Assembly: GCF_042682745.1 (NCBI RefSeq)
Contig: NZ_JBHUIO010000005.1
Location: 558,001-622,000 of the forward strand
Reading direction: 5' to 3'
DNA: 64,000 nucleotides
Source of the DNA: Tumebacillus_A lipolyticus
GTDB lineage: Bacteria; Bacillota; Bacilli; Tumebacillales; Tumebacillaceae
The notes below the pieces were generated by a model that worked only from the letters and a program-made list of their open reading frames with translations, was not told the DNA's origin and made no database searches. The first letter of the stretch is position 1, and each line of letters starts with the position of its first letter. The position numbers and the translations under genes are program-made. Of this stretch, positions 24,538-33,487 are shown one piece after another.

Positions 24538-24684
24538 GGAGACCGCTTGCTGCCAGTCGATGAGCAGGTGCTGTGCAGGTGCTCTGCAGGTCGAACGGGG
24601 CAAGATCGCGATGATAAAGCAGGGGATCGACCCTTAAATGCAGAATTAAGATCTCATTCTGCTCGATAAAGGAGAATGATCATC

Positions 24685-25056
24685 ATGGAACAGAAAGCAA
24701 CATTCAAAGGCGTGATCCCGGTGCTGATCGTCGAGGATTTGGACGCTGCGATGGCGTTTTACACGGAGAAGCTCGGCTTTGCGGTGACCTTTACTTCTGA
24801 GTGGGAATATCACGGCGTGAACCGCGAAGGGATGGAGCTCCACATCGGCAAAGGGGAGCCGAACTTCACCAATACGCGCGCCGTCAACGTGTACTTCATC
24901 GTAGAAAACATCGAGGCGCTGTATCAAGAGTTTCTCGATTCTGGCGCGATCACGTCTGACGTGCAACTGATCGAGCAACCTTATGGGGCGCGCGAGTTGC
25001 ACCTGCGCGATCCGTTCGGCTACCATCTGGGCTTCTCCGAATTCAACCAAGGCTAA
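24685..25056 (+). CDS. VOC (glyoxalase/bleomycin-resistance) family protein
   Basis: 123 residues from the ATG at 24685 with GGAG about ten bases upstream (an ATG at 24676 is too close to it). Two beta-alpha-beta-beta-beta modules, with VEDLDAAMAFYTEKLGF at the N-terminus, VNVYFIVENIEALYQEF in the middle and the typical end LHLRDPFGYHLGFSEF. Members bind metal or sequester drugs, or are small lyases; this one lacks a specific assignment. It is far from the azapteridine cluster and much shorter than toxoflavin-degrading VOC enzymes. Confidence 0.82.
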   Translation: MEQKATFKGVIPVLIVEDLDAAMAFYTEKLGFAVTFTSEWEYHGVNREGMELHIGKGEPNFTNTRAVNVYFIVENIEALYQEFLDSGAITSDVQLIEQPYGARELHLRDPFGYHLGFSEFNQG

Positions 25057-25062
25057 ACAGCA

Positions 25063-25094
25063 AACGCCCGCCGAACTTCGGCGGGCATTTTTAT
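25063..25094 (+). terminator. Rho-independent terminator after the VOC gene
   Basis: Stem CGCCCGCCGAA / TTCGGCGGGC followed by ATTTTTA. Confidence 0.9.
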
Positions 25095-25185
25095 CGGCGC
25101 AGATGATCTCGATGAGGTGGTGCAGTCCGATCCGCATTCCCCTTCATCAAGCGCGAAGCTGTCAAAAAAGAGTGGCACAAAACGC

Positions 25186-25608
25186 CTATCCGCGAATCGT
25201 CGGCACCCCTGCTGGGCCTTCGCCATGTTGCAACAGCGCATCGCGAATCTCTGTGGAGAGCGGCACCGCTTTTTTGTTGGCAAAATCAAAGCCGAGCAGC
25301 GTCGCCTTGCCGCGCGCCACCCAGTTCCCCTGCTCGTCCGCCATCGCGTGCTCCACCTCAAAGCTGGAAGAGCCGACCTTCCCGATCCATCCGTAGACGG
25401 TCAGCTTTTGCGCATAGACCGCCTCCTGGAGAAAATCGCAACGGGTCGATGCGACGATCAAGTTCCAAGCGTGGATGTCCAAGCTCGGGTTGAAGATTCG
25501 GAAGAACTCTTTGCGGCATTCCTCAAAATATGTAAAATAGACCGCATTGTTCACATGTCCTAGCGCATCGCAATCGTTAAATCGCACATCCACTACGTTC
25601 GTATACAT
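25186..25608 (-). CDS. Hotdog-fold acyl-CoA thioesterase (4HBT/YbgC-like)
   Basis: 140 residues from the ATG at 25608 (AGGAGGAGG upstream). The 4-hydroxybenzoyl-CoA thioesterase signature VRFNDCDALGHVNNAVYFTY near residues 8-27 carries the catalytic Asp, and the following helix reads FEECRKEFF. Hydrolyses an acyl-CoA of unknown chain. No functional link with the iron transporter genes upstream is evident. Confidence 0.88.
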   Translation of the reverse strand: MYTNVVDVRFNDCDALGHVNNAVYFTYFEECRKEFFRIFNPSLDIHAWNLIVASTRCDFLQEAVYAQKLTVYGWIGKVGSSSFEVEHAMADEQGNWVARGKATLLGFDFANKKAVPLSTEIRDALLQHGEGPAGVPTIRG

Positions 25609-25703
25609 CGCATTTCCTCCTCCTGTGGCCAAACCAGATCAAATCCAGTATACCAAAGCGAATCAGACCCTCCCAACCTATAGCGCAGGCGGGCGGGTCT
25701 CGC

Positions 25704-26339
25704 TTACATCCGAATCGTGCGATCGCAGATATCCTCGACATCTTGCTGGTCGTGTGTGACAAACAGACAGGTCATCTGCGCCTTTTTCAAGATCTCCCGC
25801 AGCTCGCTGCGGATCGACGCTTTCAACTCCGCATCCAGATTGCTGAACGGCTCATCCATCAGCATGAGGTTGGGACGCGGTGCTAGCGCGCGCGCCAACG
25901 CGACCCGCTGTTGCTGCCCACCGCTCAATTCGTGAGGATACCGCTTCTCAAACCCGCTCAGGTGCACCAGTTCGAGCATCTCCTGCGCCCGCTCTTTGCG
26001 CTCGCTTCGAGCGAGGCGATGCAGGCCGAACTCCACATTTTTGGCGACGCTCAAATGTGGGAACAGCGCATAATCTTGAAACACCATGCCAACTCCTCGG
26101 CGCTCTGGCGGGACGAACGTAGAGTCGTCCACCACGACCTTCTCAGCGACGGAGATCGATCCTTTTGTCGGCAGTTCAAGCCCCGCGATCAGGCGTAACA
26201 CTGTGCTTTTACCGCTTCCGCTCGGCCCCACGATTCCGACGATCTCCCCGGTCTGAATCGAGAACGAAAGATCATCGATGATCAAAGGTTGGTTGCGCGC
26301 ATAGGCAAAGGAAACATTTCGAATGTCTACAATGTTCAT
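25704..26339 (-). CDS. fbpC: Ferric iron ABC transporter ATPase (FbpC-like)
   Basis: 211-residue ATPase energising the iron importer. Walker A GPSGSGKSTVLR near residues 38-49, Q-loop MVFQDYALFPHL, signature LSGGQQQRVALARALAP near residues 137-153, Walker B LMLMDEPFSNLD and His-loop VTHDQ. It lacks the C-terminal regulatory (TOBE) region usual in FbpC, so it is a short form. Its start overlaps the permease stop by 4 bases; third gene of the operon. Confidence 0.9.
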   Translation of the reverse strand: MNIVDIRNVSFAYARNQPLIIDDLSFSIQTGEIVGIVGPSGSGKSTVLRLIAGLELPTKGSISVAEKVVVDDSTFVPPERRGVGMVFQDYALFPHLSVAKNVEFGLHRLARSERKERAQEMLELVHLSGFEKRYPHELSGGQQQRVALARALAPRPNLMLMDEPFSNLDAELKASIRSELREILKKAQMTCLFVTHDQQDVEDICDRTIRM

Positions 26340-27985
26340 CGTTCCAACCTCTTTCCTACTTGATGAAATATGATGACGGAGATCGTGCTCACCGCGATGA
26401 TAAACAGCGCTGGCACGGCCGCTTCGATAATCCGCTCATCGCTGGCAAACTGATACGTTTTGGTCGAGAGGGTTTCAAAGTTGAACGGGCGGAGCAAGAG
26501 GGCAAGCGGCAACTCCTTGATGATCTCCACAAAGGTCAAGATCGCCCCGCTCAAAATCGCCCCTTTGATCAGCGGCAGATCGACCTTCCAGAACGTTGCG
26601 GTCATCCCGCGCCCGAGCAGTTGGGAAGCTTCCGCATACTTGGTGCCGATCTTTTCAAATCCGGCATCGATCGCATTGTACCCGGTCGCCATAAAGCGCA
26701 CAACATAGGCGAACACCAGCATGGCGATCGACAGGCTCAACACGAGCGGCGCCTGCTCGTTCCCCAGCCACTGATAGAGCGGCACCAGACGCTTGTCCAA
26801 CCAGACGAACAGCGCGAGCACACCCATCGCGATGATCGCGCCCGGAATCGAATATCCGGCTGTCACCATCTTCGACAGCGCGTAGGAAAACCAGTTTTTC
26901 TGCAGGCGACACACCTGCGCGACCATGACGGCAAACACGATGATGATCGCGGTGGAAAGCAGTGCGACCAGCACCGTGTTGTACGCCAACTCAGTAAAGG
27001 TGGTCGTCAGCACATCCTGATAGCTGAGCGCCGACCAAGAGATCAGCTGAAGCAGCGGGATCAAAAACGCGATGGCAAACACCAGCCCGCAACATGCTAC
27101 CGCCAGAAATGCGCTCCACCCGCGCAGCTTTTTCGGGACGAGCGGGTTTAATTTTGCGGTCGGCGTGCTGTACCTGCGCTGACGGCGCAAGACCCGCTCC
27201 ACCAGGAAGAACCCGATCAGGCCAACCATCATCCAAGCGGCCAGCCGAACGGCCGAATCGAGATCGTACATGCCAAACCAAGTCTGGAAGATCGCGGTGG
27301 AGATCGTATGGATGCCATAATAGCTCGTCACGCCGTAATCGCTGATCACCTCAAAGATGACCAGCGTCACACCGCCAAAGATCGCCGGGCGCGACATCGG
27401 CAGGACGACACGCCAAAAAATCGAAAACGGCCTCCTGCCAAGCAGTTGGGCATTCTCGATAAACGATCCGCTCTGACGTTCCAGAAACGACCTCGTGATC
27501 AGATAGACGTAAGGAAAGAGGAACATCGTGAAGACGAAGATCGCTCCCTTGAGCGACATCAGATCGAACCAGCTCTGGTTGGCCTCGATGCCGAGCTCCC
27601 GCAGCGTCTTTTGCACCACGCCCGTATAGCTCATCATCGTGCTGAACGTGTAGGCTGCAATATACGGCGGGATGGCGAGCGGGAGGATCAGCCCCCAACG
27701 AAAGAAGCGCTTCAGTGGAAAATCGTACGCTGCGACCAGCCAGGCGAGCCCCACGCCGATCAGCACGGTGAACAGGCCGGTGAACAGCACAAGCCAGATC
27801 GTCTGCAAGATCGAGTCTGTTAATAAGTATTCCTTGATGTGTTGCCAGTTTTCATTCGGTTCCAGAAACAGGGAGACGAGAATTGAAAAAACGGGCAACA
27901 GAATTACTGCTGCCCCGACGAGGCTGACGATCAGCCATGCGTTCGTATGTTTTTTCATGCTGCGACGGATCGTCGTCCAGCTCAT
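26336..27985 (-). CDS. fbpB: Ferric iron ABC transporter permease (FbpB-like, fused)
   Basis: 549-residue membrane protein made of two binding-protein-dependent permease halves, about 12 TM segments. EAA loops lie near residues 175-200 (SFIENAQLLGRRPFSIFWRV) and 445-475 (GTKYAEASQLLGRGMTATFW). The ATG at 27985 follows GGAAAT; a TTG four codons earlier is less likely. Same family as FbpB/SfuB of ferric iron importers. It follows the binding protein after 2 bases. Confidence 0.9.
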   Translation of the reverse strand: MSWTTIRRSMKKHTNAWLIVSLVGAAVILLPVFSILVSLFLEPNENWQHIKEYLLTDSILQTIWLVLFTGLFTVLIGVGLAWLVAAYDFPLKRFFRWGLILPLAIPPYIAAYTFSTMMSYTGVVQKTLRELGIEANQSWFDLMSLKGAIFVFTMFLFPYVYLITRSFLERQSGSFIENAQLLGRRPFSIFWRVVLPMSRPAIFGGVTLVIFEVISDYGVTSYYGIHTISTAIFQTWFGMYDLDSAVRLAAWMMVGLIGFFLVERVLRRQRRYSTPTAKLNPLVPKKLRGWSAFLAVACCGLVFAIAFLIPLLQLISWSALSYQDVLTTTFTELAYNTVLVALLSTAIIIVFAVMVAQVCRLQKNWFSYALSKMVTAGYSIPGAIIAMGVLALFVWLDKRLVPLYQWLGNEQAPLVLSLSIAMLVFAYVVRFMATGYNAIDAGFEKIGTKYAEASQLLGRGMTATFWKVDLPLIKGAILSGAILTFVEIIKELPLALLLRPFNFETLSTKTYQFASDERIIEAAVPALFIIAVSTISVIIFHQVGKRLER

Positions 27986-27987
27986 GA

Positions 27988-29061
27988 TTATTTCCAACCC
28001 ACTTTGTTCATGATCAGCAGCGCTTGTTTGTTATGATCGCCAAGCTTTGCAAAGTCGATCTGTTGTGCTTTAAACTTGCCCCAGGACTTGAGCAGTTCCG
28101 GCATCTCCGCCTTCTCGTTGACCGGGAACTCGTAGTTCGCTTCCGCCATGGTCGCTTGCGCTTTCACATCGGTGATAAACTCGACCAGCTTCACTGCGTT
28201 TTCCTTGTTCTTGCTGTATTTGGTCAGACCCATGCCGGAGATGTTGACATGCGTGCCTGTCGTATCTTGGTTCGGGAAGAACAGACCGAGCTGATCTGCC
28301 ACTTTTACCTCTTCTGGGTCTTTCGAGTTTTTGAGCAACCCGTAGTAGTAGGTGTTCATGATCGCAACATCACCAAGACCTGCAACGACCGCTTTCGCTT
28401 GGTCGCGGTCAGCGCCTTCCGGGGTGCGGCTCAAGTTGTTGACGATGCCTTTTGCCCACTCTTCCGTCTTCTGCTCGCCGTTAAGCTCGATCATCGAAGC
28501 GACCAGCGACTGGTTGTACAGGCTCGTCGAGGAGCGAACCAGCACTTTGCCTTTCCACTTGTCGGTCGCCAGATCCTCATAGGTGGAGAGCTGTTCCGGC
28601 TTGACGCGATCTTTCGAGTAGGCGACCACGCGCGCACGGGTCGAAATGCCAACCCATTGGTTGTCTGTGTCGCGCAGCTGCTTCGGAACCTGTTGGTCGA
28701 TCTTCTCCGATTGCATCGGTTGCAAAATGCTCGCTTGCTTCGCGTTGTTCAACACCCCGCCGTCCACGGTGACAAACAGGTCGGCAGAAGTGCTTTCCCC
28801 TTCGCGCTTCAGGCGCTCGATCAGCTCTTCCGCTTTGCCTTTGACCACGTTTACTTTGATCCCAGTCTCATCGGTGAACTGCTTGTACAGCGTGTCATCC
28901 ACTTCATAGCTTCGCGCTGTGTATACGTTTACAACTTGCTCTTTAGAATCTTTGGAGCCGCCAGCATTTTGATCCTCTTTCTTATCGGGGGAACAACCTG
29001 CCAAGAGACCGGCAACCATAACACCTGCGAGCAATGTCGGGAATAGTTTGTTTCGCTTCAT
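27988..29061 (-). CDS. fbpA: Ferric iron-binding lipoprotein (FbpA/FutA-like)
   Basis: Extracellular solute-binding lipoprotein of a Fe3+ importer. 357 residues from the ATG at 29061 with AAGGAG upstream. Lipobox GLLAGC near residue 20, then a type 2 periplasmic-binding fold: NVYTARSYEVDDTLYKQF near residue 42, and MNTYYYGLL near residue 230 with the tandem Tyr residues that bind iron in FutA/FbpA proteins. A perfect Fur box lies 35 bases upstream, so iron repression of fbpABC is expected. Confidence 0.93.
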   Translation of the reverse strand: MKRNKLFPTLLAGVMVAGLLAGCSPDKKEDQNAGGSKDSKEQVVNVYTARSYEVDDTLYKQFTDETGIKVNVVKGKAEELIERLKREGESTSADLFVTVDGGVLNNAKQASILQPMQSEKIDQQVPKQLRDTDNQWVGISTRARVVAYSKDRVKPEQLSTYEDLATDKWKGKVLVRSSTSLYNQSLVASMIELNGEQKTEEWAKGIVNNLSRTPEGADRDQAKAVVAGLGDVAIMNTYYYGLLKNSKDPEEVKVADQLGLFFPNQDTTGTHVNISGMGLTKYSKNKENAVKLVEFITDVKAQATMAEANYEFPVNEKAEMPELLKSWGKFKAQQIDFAKLGDHNKQALLIMNKVGWK

Positions 29062-29095
29062 CAGTTTAATCTCCTTAGTATCCACTAGTAGTGAA

Positions 29096-29110
29096 TGATA
29101 ATCATTATCA
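29096..29110 (-). promoter_or_regulatory. Perfect Fur box upstream of fbpABC
   Basis: TGATAAT-C-ATTATCA, an exact 7-1-7 Fur site, 35 bases before the fbpA start. Confidence 0.93.
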
Positions 29111-29323
29111 ACGATTCTCATACTACGTTCTATCGATCCAGCTGTCAACGATTTCATTAATAGTTCCTATTATTAGATAACTCGATTAGGAATGTCCGAT
29201 GCAACTTCATTATTGTTCATTAGTAAATATAATTGTCACAGCGGCTCCACCCTTGCGCTCGCACATGACCTGATCGCCAAAAGAGCTTGCTTGATCCAAC
29301 CTGTTCAGCTCATCTCGTAACCA
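29111..29323. other. Intergenic region upstream of fbpA
   Basis: AT-rich, presumably holding the fbpA promoter. No gene seen. Confidence 0.5.
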
Positions 29324-29368
29324 GAAAAAAAGGCTGTGCATCAGATTTTCATCTGGTGCACAGCCTGC
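29324..29368 (-). terminator. Terminator of the nrd-dut unit
   Basis: Strong stem GGCTGTGCACCAGAT / ATCTGATGCACAGCC (minus strand), followed by a T tract, 15 bases past the dut stop. Confidence 0.9.
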
Positions 29369-29382
29369 CGCTTGGCGATCGA

Positions 29383-29820
29383 TCAGACGCCGGTGGAGCC
29401 AAAGCCGCCACTGCGCACGCCTGATGCTTCATCCGCATCGACGAGCAGATACTTTTGAAAGATCGCCTGGGCGACTCGATCTCCCCGCTGGAAGGAGAGC
29501 GGTCGATCCCCGATGTTGCGAATCATGATCTTGATCTCGTTGCCGTAGTAGTCCGAATCGACCACCCCGACCCCGTTGGCGAGCATCACCTGATATTTGA
29601 ACGAGGTTCCGCTGCGGATGTAGATGCCCAGCCATTCATCCGCTTGCATATAGGCGGTCAGCCCCGTCTCCACCAGCCCGACCTGCCCTGGTTCCACCAC
29701 GATATCGCGCAGAGCGTGCAGATCATATCCGGCCGACTTTTCGGTCGAGCGCTTGGGCAGGATGACCTGCTCCTTGTCTGCCACGTCCGCTACGATTTCA
29801 AAACCGCGTACTTTTGCCAC
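29383..29820 (-). CDS. dut: dUTP diphosphatase
   Basis: Trimeric dUTPase; hydrolyses dUTP to dUMP and PPi, preventing uracil incorporation and supplying dTMP synthesis. 145 residues with the five motifs: SAGYDLHA (about 29-36), IYIRSGTSFK (about 66-75), GVVDSDYYGNEI (about 85-96), FQRGDRVAQAIF (about 110-121) and GSGGFGSTG-like SGGFGSTGV at the end. GTG start with GGGAGG upstream. It closes the nrdAB unit, a fitting place in deoxynucleotide metabolism. Confidence 0.95.
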   Translation of the reverse strand: MAKVRGFEIVADVADKEQVILPKRSTEKSAGYDLHALRDIVVEPGQVGLVETGLTAYMQADEWLGIYIRSGTSFKYQVMLANGVGVVDSDYYGNEIKIMIRNIGDRPLSFQRGDRVAQAIFQKYLLVDADEASGVRSGGFGSTGV

Positions 29821-29883
29821 AAAAATTGCCTCCCTGTTTCCGATCTTCCCGACCGTTGTGCCCGCTTGTACAAGCTGCGTCGA

Positions 29884-30963
29884 TCAGAGCGGCGACCCCC
29901 ACTCGCCGATCGGTCGATTGCGCAGCTTGTCGAAGTTTAGCTTGCCGCCCGCCTTTTGATAGTTTCCCACTCGGCGCTCAAAAAAGTCTGTTTTGACATC
30001 GTTCATATTGGCAAACTCATCGACCCACTTCATCGGATGCTCAGTGATCTCCGGGTAGGGCTTGGGCAGCCCGATCGCCGCGCATCTGATGTTGCCAAGG
30101 TACTTGATGTAGCGCGCGATGATCTCATCCGACAGGCCGATGATCTGATTTTGGATCACATACTGTCCCCAAGCGATCTCATGCTCGACTGCCGTCTTCG
30201 CCATGCCGACCAGCTCTTCCGTAAGCTCCGGCGTGAACAGGTGCGGCTCCTCTTTGCGCAGCTCGCGGAAGATGTTGGTGAACAGCGCGAGGTGCAACAG
30301 CTCGTCCCGCTGAATCAGGCGGATCACCGACACGGTCCCCCCCATCTTGTTCTGCCGACCGAGCGCGTAGAAAAAGGCAAAGCCCGCATAAAAATAGATG
30401 CCTTCCAGCAAAAAGTTGGCCATCAAGCTCCGAAGCAAATTTTTCTGTGAGGGGTCGGCGATAAAATCTTCGTACAAGTTGGTGATAAATCGATTTCGCT
30501 CCAGCAGTCGCTGATCGGTTCTCCACTCATTGTATACCTGATCGCGCGTGACCGCATCGACCACCGAGGTCAGGATGTAATCGTACGACTGGCTGTGGAT
30601 CGTTTCAAAAAACGCCTGGGTCTTCAGGCAGGCATCGATCTCTGGCGCATGCAGGTAGTTGGCGATGTAGCCGAGGTTGGCCACCTGAATGCTGTCGAGA
30701 AAGATCAAAAAGGACAAGATCTTTTTGTACGCGGTCTGCTCGCCCTCTGTCAGCAGGAGAAACTGTTTTTTATCGTCGAGCATCGGGCATTCTTCTGGCA
30801 CCCAGAAGAAGCGGCTCATCTTCATGTACAGCTTTTCCGCCCACTCATACGCCACATTGTTAAACTCCAACATGTTGGTCGTGTTGCCGTTGAGCAGTCG
30901 TCGCTGTTGCCAGTCGCGGTCGCCCGCTTCGTTGAACAGCTTTTTGCGTTTGATCTCCGTCAT
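29884..30963 (-). CDS. nrdB: Class I ribonucleotide reductase small subunit
   Basis: Radical-generating R2 subunit, 359 residues from the ATG at 30963 (GCGGAGGAGGG upstream). Dimetal ligands are visible: Glu in LLTEGEQTAY, Glu and His in ETIHSQSYDYIL near residue 125, Glu in LLEGIYFYAGF near residue 190, and Glu/His in QRDELLHLALF near residue 220. The radical Tyr is expected in SQSYDYI. Directly downstream of nrdA and upstream of dut. Confidence 0.94.
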   Translation of the reverse strand: MTEIKRKKLFNEAGDRDWQQRRLLNGNTTNMLEFNNVAYEWAEKLYMKMSRFFWVPEECPMLDDKKQFLLLTEGEQTAYKKILSFLIFLDSIQVANLGYIANYLHAPEIDACLKTQAFFETIHSQSYDYILTSVVDAVTRDQVYNEWRTDQRLLERNRFITNLYEDFIADPSQKNLLRSLMANFLLEGIYFYAGFAFFYALGRQNKMGGTVSVIRLIQRDELLHLALFTNIFRELRKEEPHLFTPELTEELVGMAKTAVEHEIAWGQYVIQNQIIGLSDEIIARYIKYLGNIRCAAIGLPKPYPEITEHPMKWVDEFANMNDVKTDFFERRVGNYQKAGGKLNFDKLRNRPIGEWGSPL

Positions 30964-30980
30964 CCGATTCCCTCCTCCGC

Positions 30981-33209
30981 TCAGGACGAGCAAGCTGCGC
31001 AATCTTCTTCCGCATCTGCGTCGAAGTTGCGGAAATAGTACAGGGTCTTCACACCCTGCTCCCAGGCTAACAGGTACATCTCCAAAAACTTTTGCTCATC
31101 CAGATCGGCAGTCGCGTACAGGTTGAGCGACTGCGATTGGTCGAGATGGCGCTGGCGAACACCCGCCGCGAGGATCGAGTAGCGTTGGTCGATATGGTGC
31201 GCCTCTTTGTAGAGAAACATCGTGCGCGCGTTCAGCTCCGGCGCGACCTGGCGAACCAACAGCCCTTTCTTCTCCTCCGCAAACACGCGCTTGAAGATCG
31301 GATCGATCGACGCGGTCGTCCCGACCAGAACGGAGGTCGAGCCGGTCGGGGCGATCGCCATCAGGTAGCCGTTGCGCAGCCCGTGCTTACGCACCTCTTC
31401 CCGCAACCAATCCCAGTCCGGCCCGCGCTCCGCAGTTCGATAGCCCCGCAGCTCAAAATATTCGCCCGTCTGCCAATCGCTCCCGGCAAAATATTCATAG
31501 GCGCCCTTTTCCTTCGCCAACTCCATCGAAGCTTTGATCGCCGTAAAGTTGATATATTCGTACAGCTCGTCCACATAGTCGAGATGCTCTTGCGACTCCC
31601 AGCGAATCCCCTTTTGCACCAGATGGTGGTGATAGCCGCTCGTTCCGAGCCCCACCGCCCGATAGCGCTTGTTGGTGATCGCCGCTTGGGAGAGCGGGAG
31701 TTGGTTCAAGGTGATCACGTTGTCCATCATGCGAATCTGCAGCGGCACCACTTCGTCGATCAGCTCAAACGTGTTGGTGCGCCCGAGGTTGGTCGAGCTC
31801 AGGTTGCAGACGACAAAATCGCCCGACTTGTATTTGATCAGATATTCGCCCTCGGCCGACACCTCTTCCACCTCTGTCGTCGGCGTCATGTTTTGGATGA
31901 TCTCCACACAGAGGTTGGAGCAGTAGACCATCCCTTTGTGCTTGTTCGGGTTCATCCGGTTGGCATGGTCGCGGTGAAAGACGAACGGAACGCCCGTCTC
32001 GTACGCGCTGGTCATGATCAGGATCATCAGCTCAAGGGCGGGAATCTCCGTCCGCGAGATCGCCTCGTCCGCAGCGCACTCCGCATATTTTGCTTCAAAC
32101 TCCTCGCCCCAGGAATCTTCGAGCGACCACCCTTTGCGCAGCTTGATCTCGTGCGGATCGAACAGATGCCAAGTTCCCTCTGCGAGCAGGGTTCGATAAA
32201 ACAGGTCGGGGATGCACACTCCGGTGAACACGTCGTGCGCCTTGCGCCGCTCATCCCCGTTGTTCGTCTTCAGATCCAGCCAGTCGACGATGTCCTTGTG
32301 AAAGACATCGAGCCAGATGCTGACACTGCCTGCGCGCCTGCCCAGCTGGTTGACCGCGACCGCCGTGTCGTTGTAGAGTCGCGCCCAGGGAATCACGCCG
32401 CCGCCCGCATTTTTGTGGCCGCGGATCTCCGAGTTGGTCGCCCGCAGCTTGCCGAAATAGACGCCCATGCCCCCCGCGTTTTTGCTGACATCGGCGAACG
32501 CTTTCAGCCCGTTGTAGATGCCGCGCAAGCTGTCCTCCGGCGTGTCGATAAAGCAGGATGACATCTGCGGGTAAGGGGTTCGCGCGTTGCCAAGCGTGGG
32601 GGTGGCGCTCGTCATCAGGTGAAGGCTCAACACATCGTAAAACTTTTTCGCGTAGCCGATCTTGTCTGTCTCCACCAGCGCAAGGTGCATCGCGATGCCC
32701 ATGTACGCCTCCTGCGGCAGCTCCATCACCTCATGGTTCAGCCCGCGGATCGTATAGCGATCCGACCAGTGACGCAGCCCGATATAGTTGAACAGCAGAT
32801 CGCGCTCCGGCTTGATGTACGCTTGCAGCTCTGCGATCTCCGCTGCGGTGTAGGCATCCAGCATATACGTTCCGTAGCGCCCGATGTCGGTCAACGTCAC
32901 CAGCAGCTGGTAGAAGTCGCCATACCCGATGTGCTGATAGCCGCGACTTTGCCCCGCCTCGCGGTAGAGGCTGTGACAGAGGAGTCGAGCGGCCACAAAC
33001 GTCCAGTCGGGCCGCTGCACGCTGATCTTTTCCACCGCCAACTGCATCAGAATGTTTTCCAGATCGGTCGAGGTCAGCCCAGCTGTCCAATGCGCCTGCA
33101 GCTCTTCCTCAAGCTCTGCTGGCTCACATCCTGCCAGCCCGTCGCAGGCGAACTGCAAGACCTCTCGGATCTGCTCGATGTTTCGGTCGTCCTTCACACT
33201 TGTTGTCAA
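30981..33209 (-). CDS. nrdA: Class I ribonucleotide reductase large subunit
   Basis: Catalytic R1 subunit, 742 residues. It reduces NDPs using a thiyl radical made by NrdB. Visible features: substrate-site region TPTLGNARTPYPQMSSCF near residue 215, NLCVEI (radical-path Cys) near residue 445, and APTGSTSVLVGTTASIDPIF near residue 625. The C-terminal CAACSS is the redox-active tail pair. TTG start with AAGGGGG about nine bases upstream. The N-terminal 90 residues look like a degenerate ATP-cone region. It appears co-transcribed with the B12 transporter genes upstream. Confidence 0.94.
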   Translation of the reverse strand: MTTSVKDDRNIEQIREVLQFACDGLAGCEPAELEEELQAHWTAGLTSTDLENILMQLAVEKISVQRPDWTFVAARLLCHSLYREAGQSRGYQHIGYGDFYQLLVTLTDIGRYGTYMLDAYTAAEIAELQAYIKPERDLLFNYIGLRHWSDRYTIRGLNHEVMELPQEAYMGIAMHLALVETDKIGYAKKFYDVLSLHLMTSATPTLGNARTPYPQMSSCFIDTPEDSLRGIYNGLKAFADVSKNAGGMGVYFGKLRATNSEIRGHKNAGGGVIPWARLYNDTAVAVNQLGRRAGSVSIWLDVFHKDIVDWLDLKTNNGDERRKAHDVFTGVCIPDLFYRTLLAEGTWHLFDPHEIKLRKGWSLEDSWGEEFEAKYAECAADEAISRTEIPALELMILIMTSAYETGVPFVFHRDHANRMNPNKHKGMVYCSNLCVEIIQNMTPTTEVEEVSAEGEYLIKYKSGDFVVCNLSSTNLGRTNTFELIDEVVPLQIRMMDNVITLNQLPLSQAAITNKRYRAVGLGTSGYHHHLVQKGIRWESQEHLDYVDELYEYINFTAIKASMELAKEKGAYEYFAGSDWQTGEYFELRGYRTAERGPDWDWLREEVRKHGLRNGYLMAIAPTGSTSVLVGTTASIDPIFKRVFAEEKKGLLVRQVAPELNARTMFLYKEAHHIDQRYSILAAGVRQRHLDQSQSLNLYATADLDEQKFLEMYLLAWEQGVKTLYYFRNFDADAEEDCAACSS

Positions 33210-33245
33210 CGAGTTCCGCCCCCTTGGTTCCTGTGATTCATCGAT

Positions 33246-33280
33246 TGAACGCTCCCATTCGCTAGCTAGCAGATGGGAGC
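33246..33280 (-). other. Hairpin between the rubredoxin-like gene and nrdA
   Basis: Stem CGCTCCCAT / ATGGGAGCG around CTGCTAGCTAGCGA, without a T tract on either strand. Could be an RNA processing or stability element, or a weak attenuator before nrdA. Confidence 0.45.
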
Positions 33281-33487
33281 GGTAAAAGCGAGGTTTGCTT
33301 TAGCGGGCAGACCGCCTCGCCAAGAGCGTCCACCGCGATCCTGTCGCATGCTCGCGCGCGGGAAGCACGTCGCCAAACGGATATCCCCCATCTCGCCGAG
33401 AAAAACGCCAGGCGGCACGCCGTTTTTGCAATCTCCGAGCCACTCGTCATAGCAGTAGCCGCAAAATGTACATTTGGTCACCGTCAT
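33266..33487 (-). CDS. Half-rubredoxin-like small protein
   Basis: 73 residues translationally coupled to the ABC ATPase (ATGA, 33484-33487). The first 35 residues follow the rubredoxin pattern, KCTFCGYCYDEWLGDCKNG then VPPG, with the first CxxC knuckle. The expected second CPxCG knuckle is missing; only single Cys residues follow in an Arg-rich tail. In another frame a VCPL stretch appears (see ORF region 33262-33450), so a frameshift, real or from sequencing, may have broken a rubredoxin. It sits between the B12 transporter and nrdA. Confidence 0.55.
   Translation of the reverse strand: MTVTKCTFCGYCYDEWLGDCKNGVPPGVFLGEMGDIRLATCFPRASMRQDRGGRSWRGGLPAKANLAFTAPIC

Noticed and set aside
24570..24600. 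Short GCAGGT-type tandem repeats before the VOC gene
   Set aside because: Three imperfect copies of about ten bases, no evident function; too weak to call.
24685..25056. VOC protein as a toxoflavin-degrading self-resistance enzyme
   Set aside because: About half the length of known toxoflavin-degrading VOC enzymes and 17 kb from the cluster; ordinary VOC family is the safer call.
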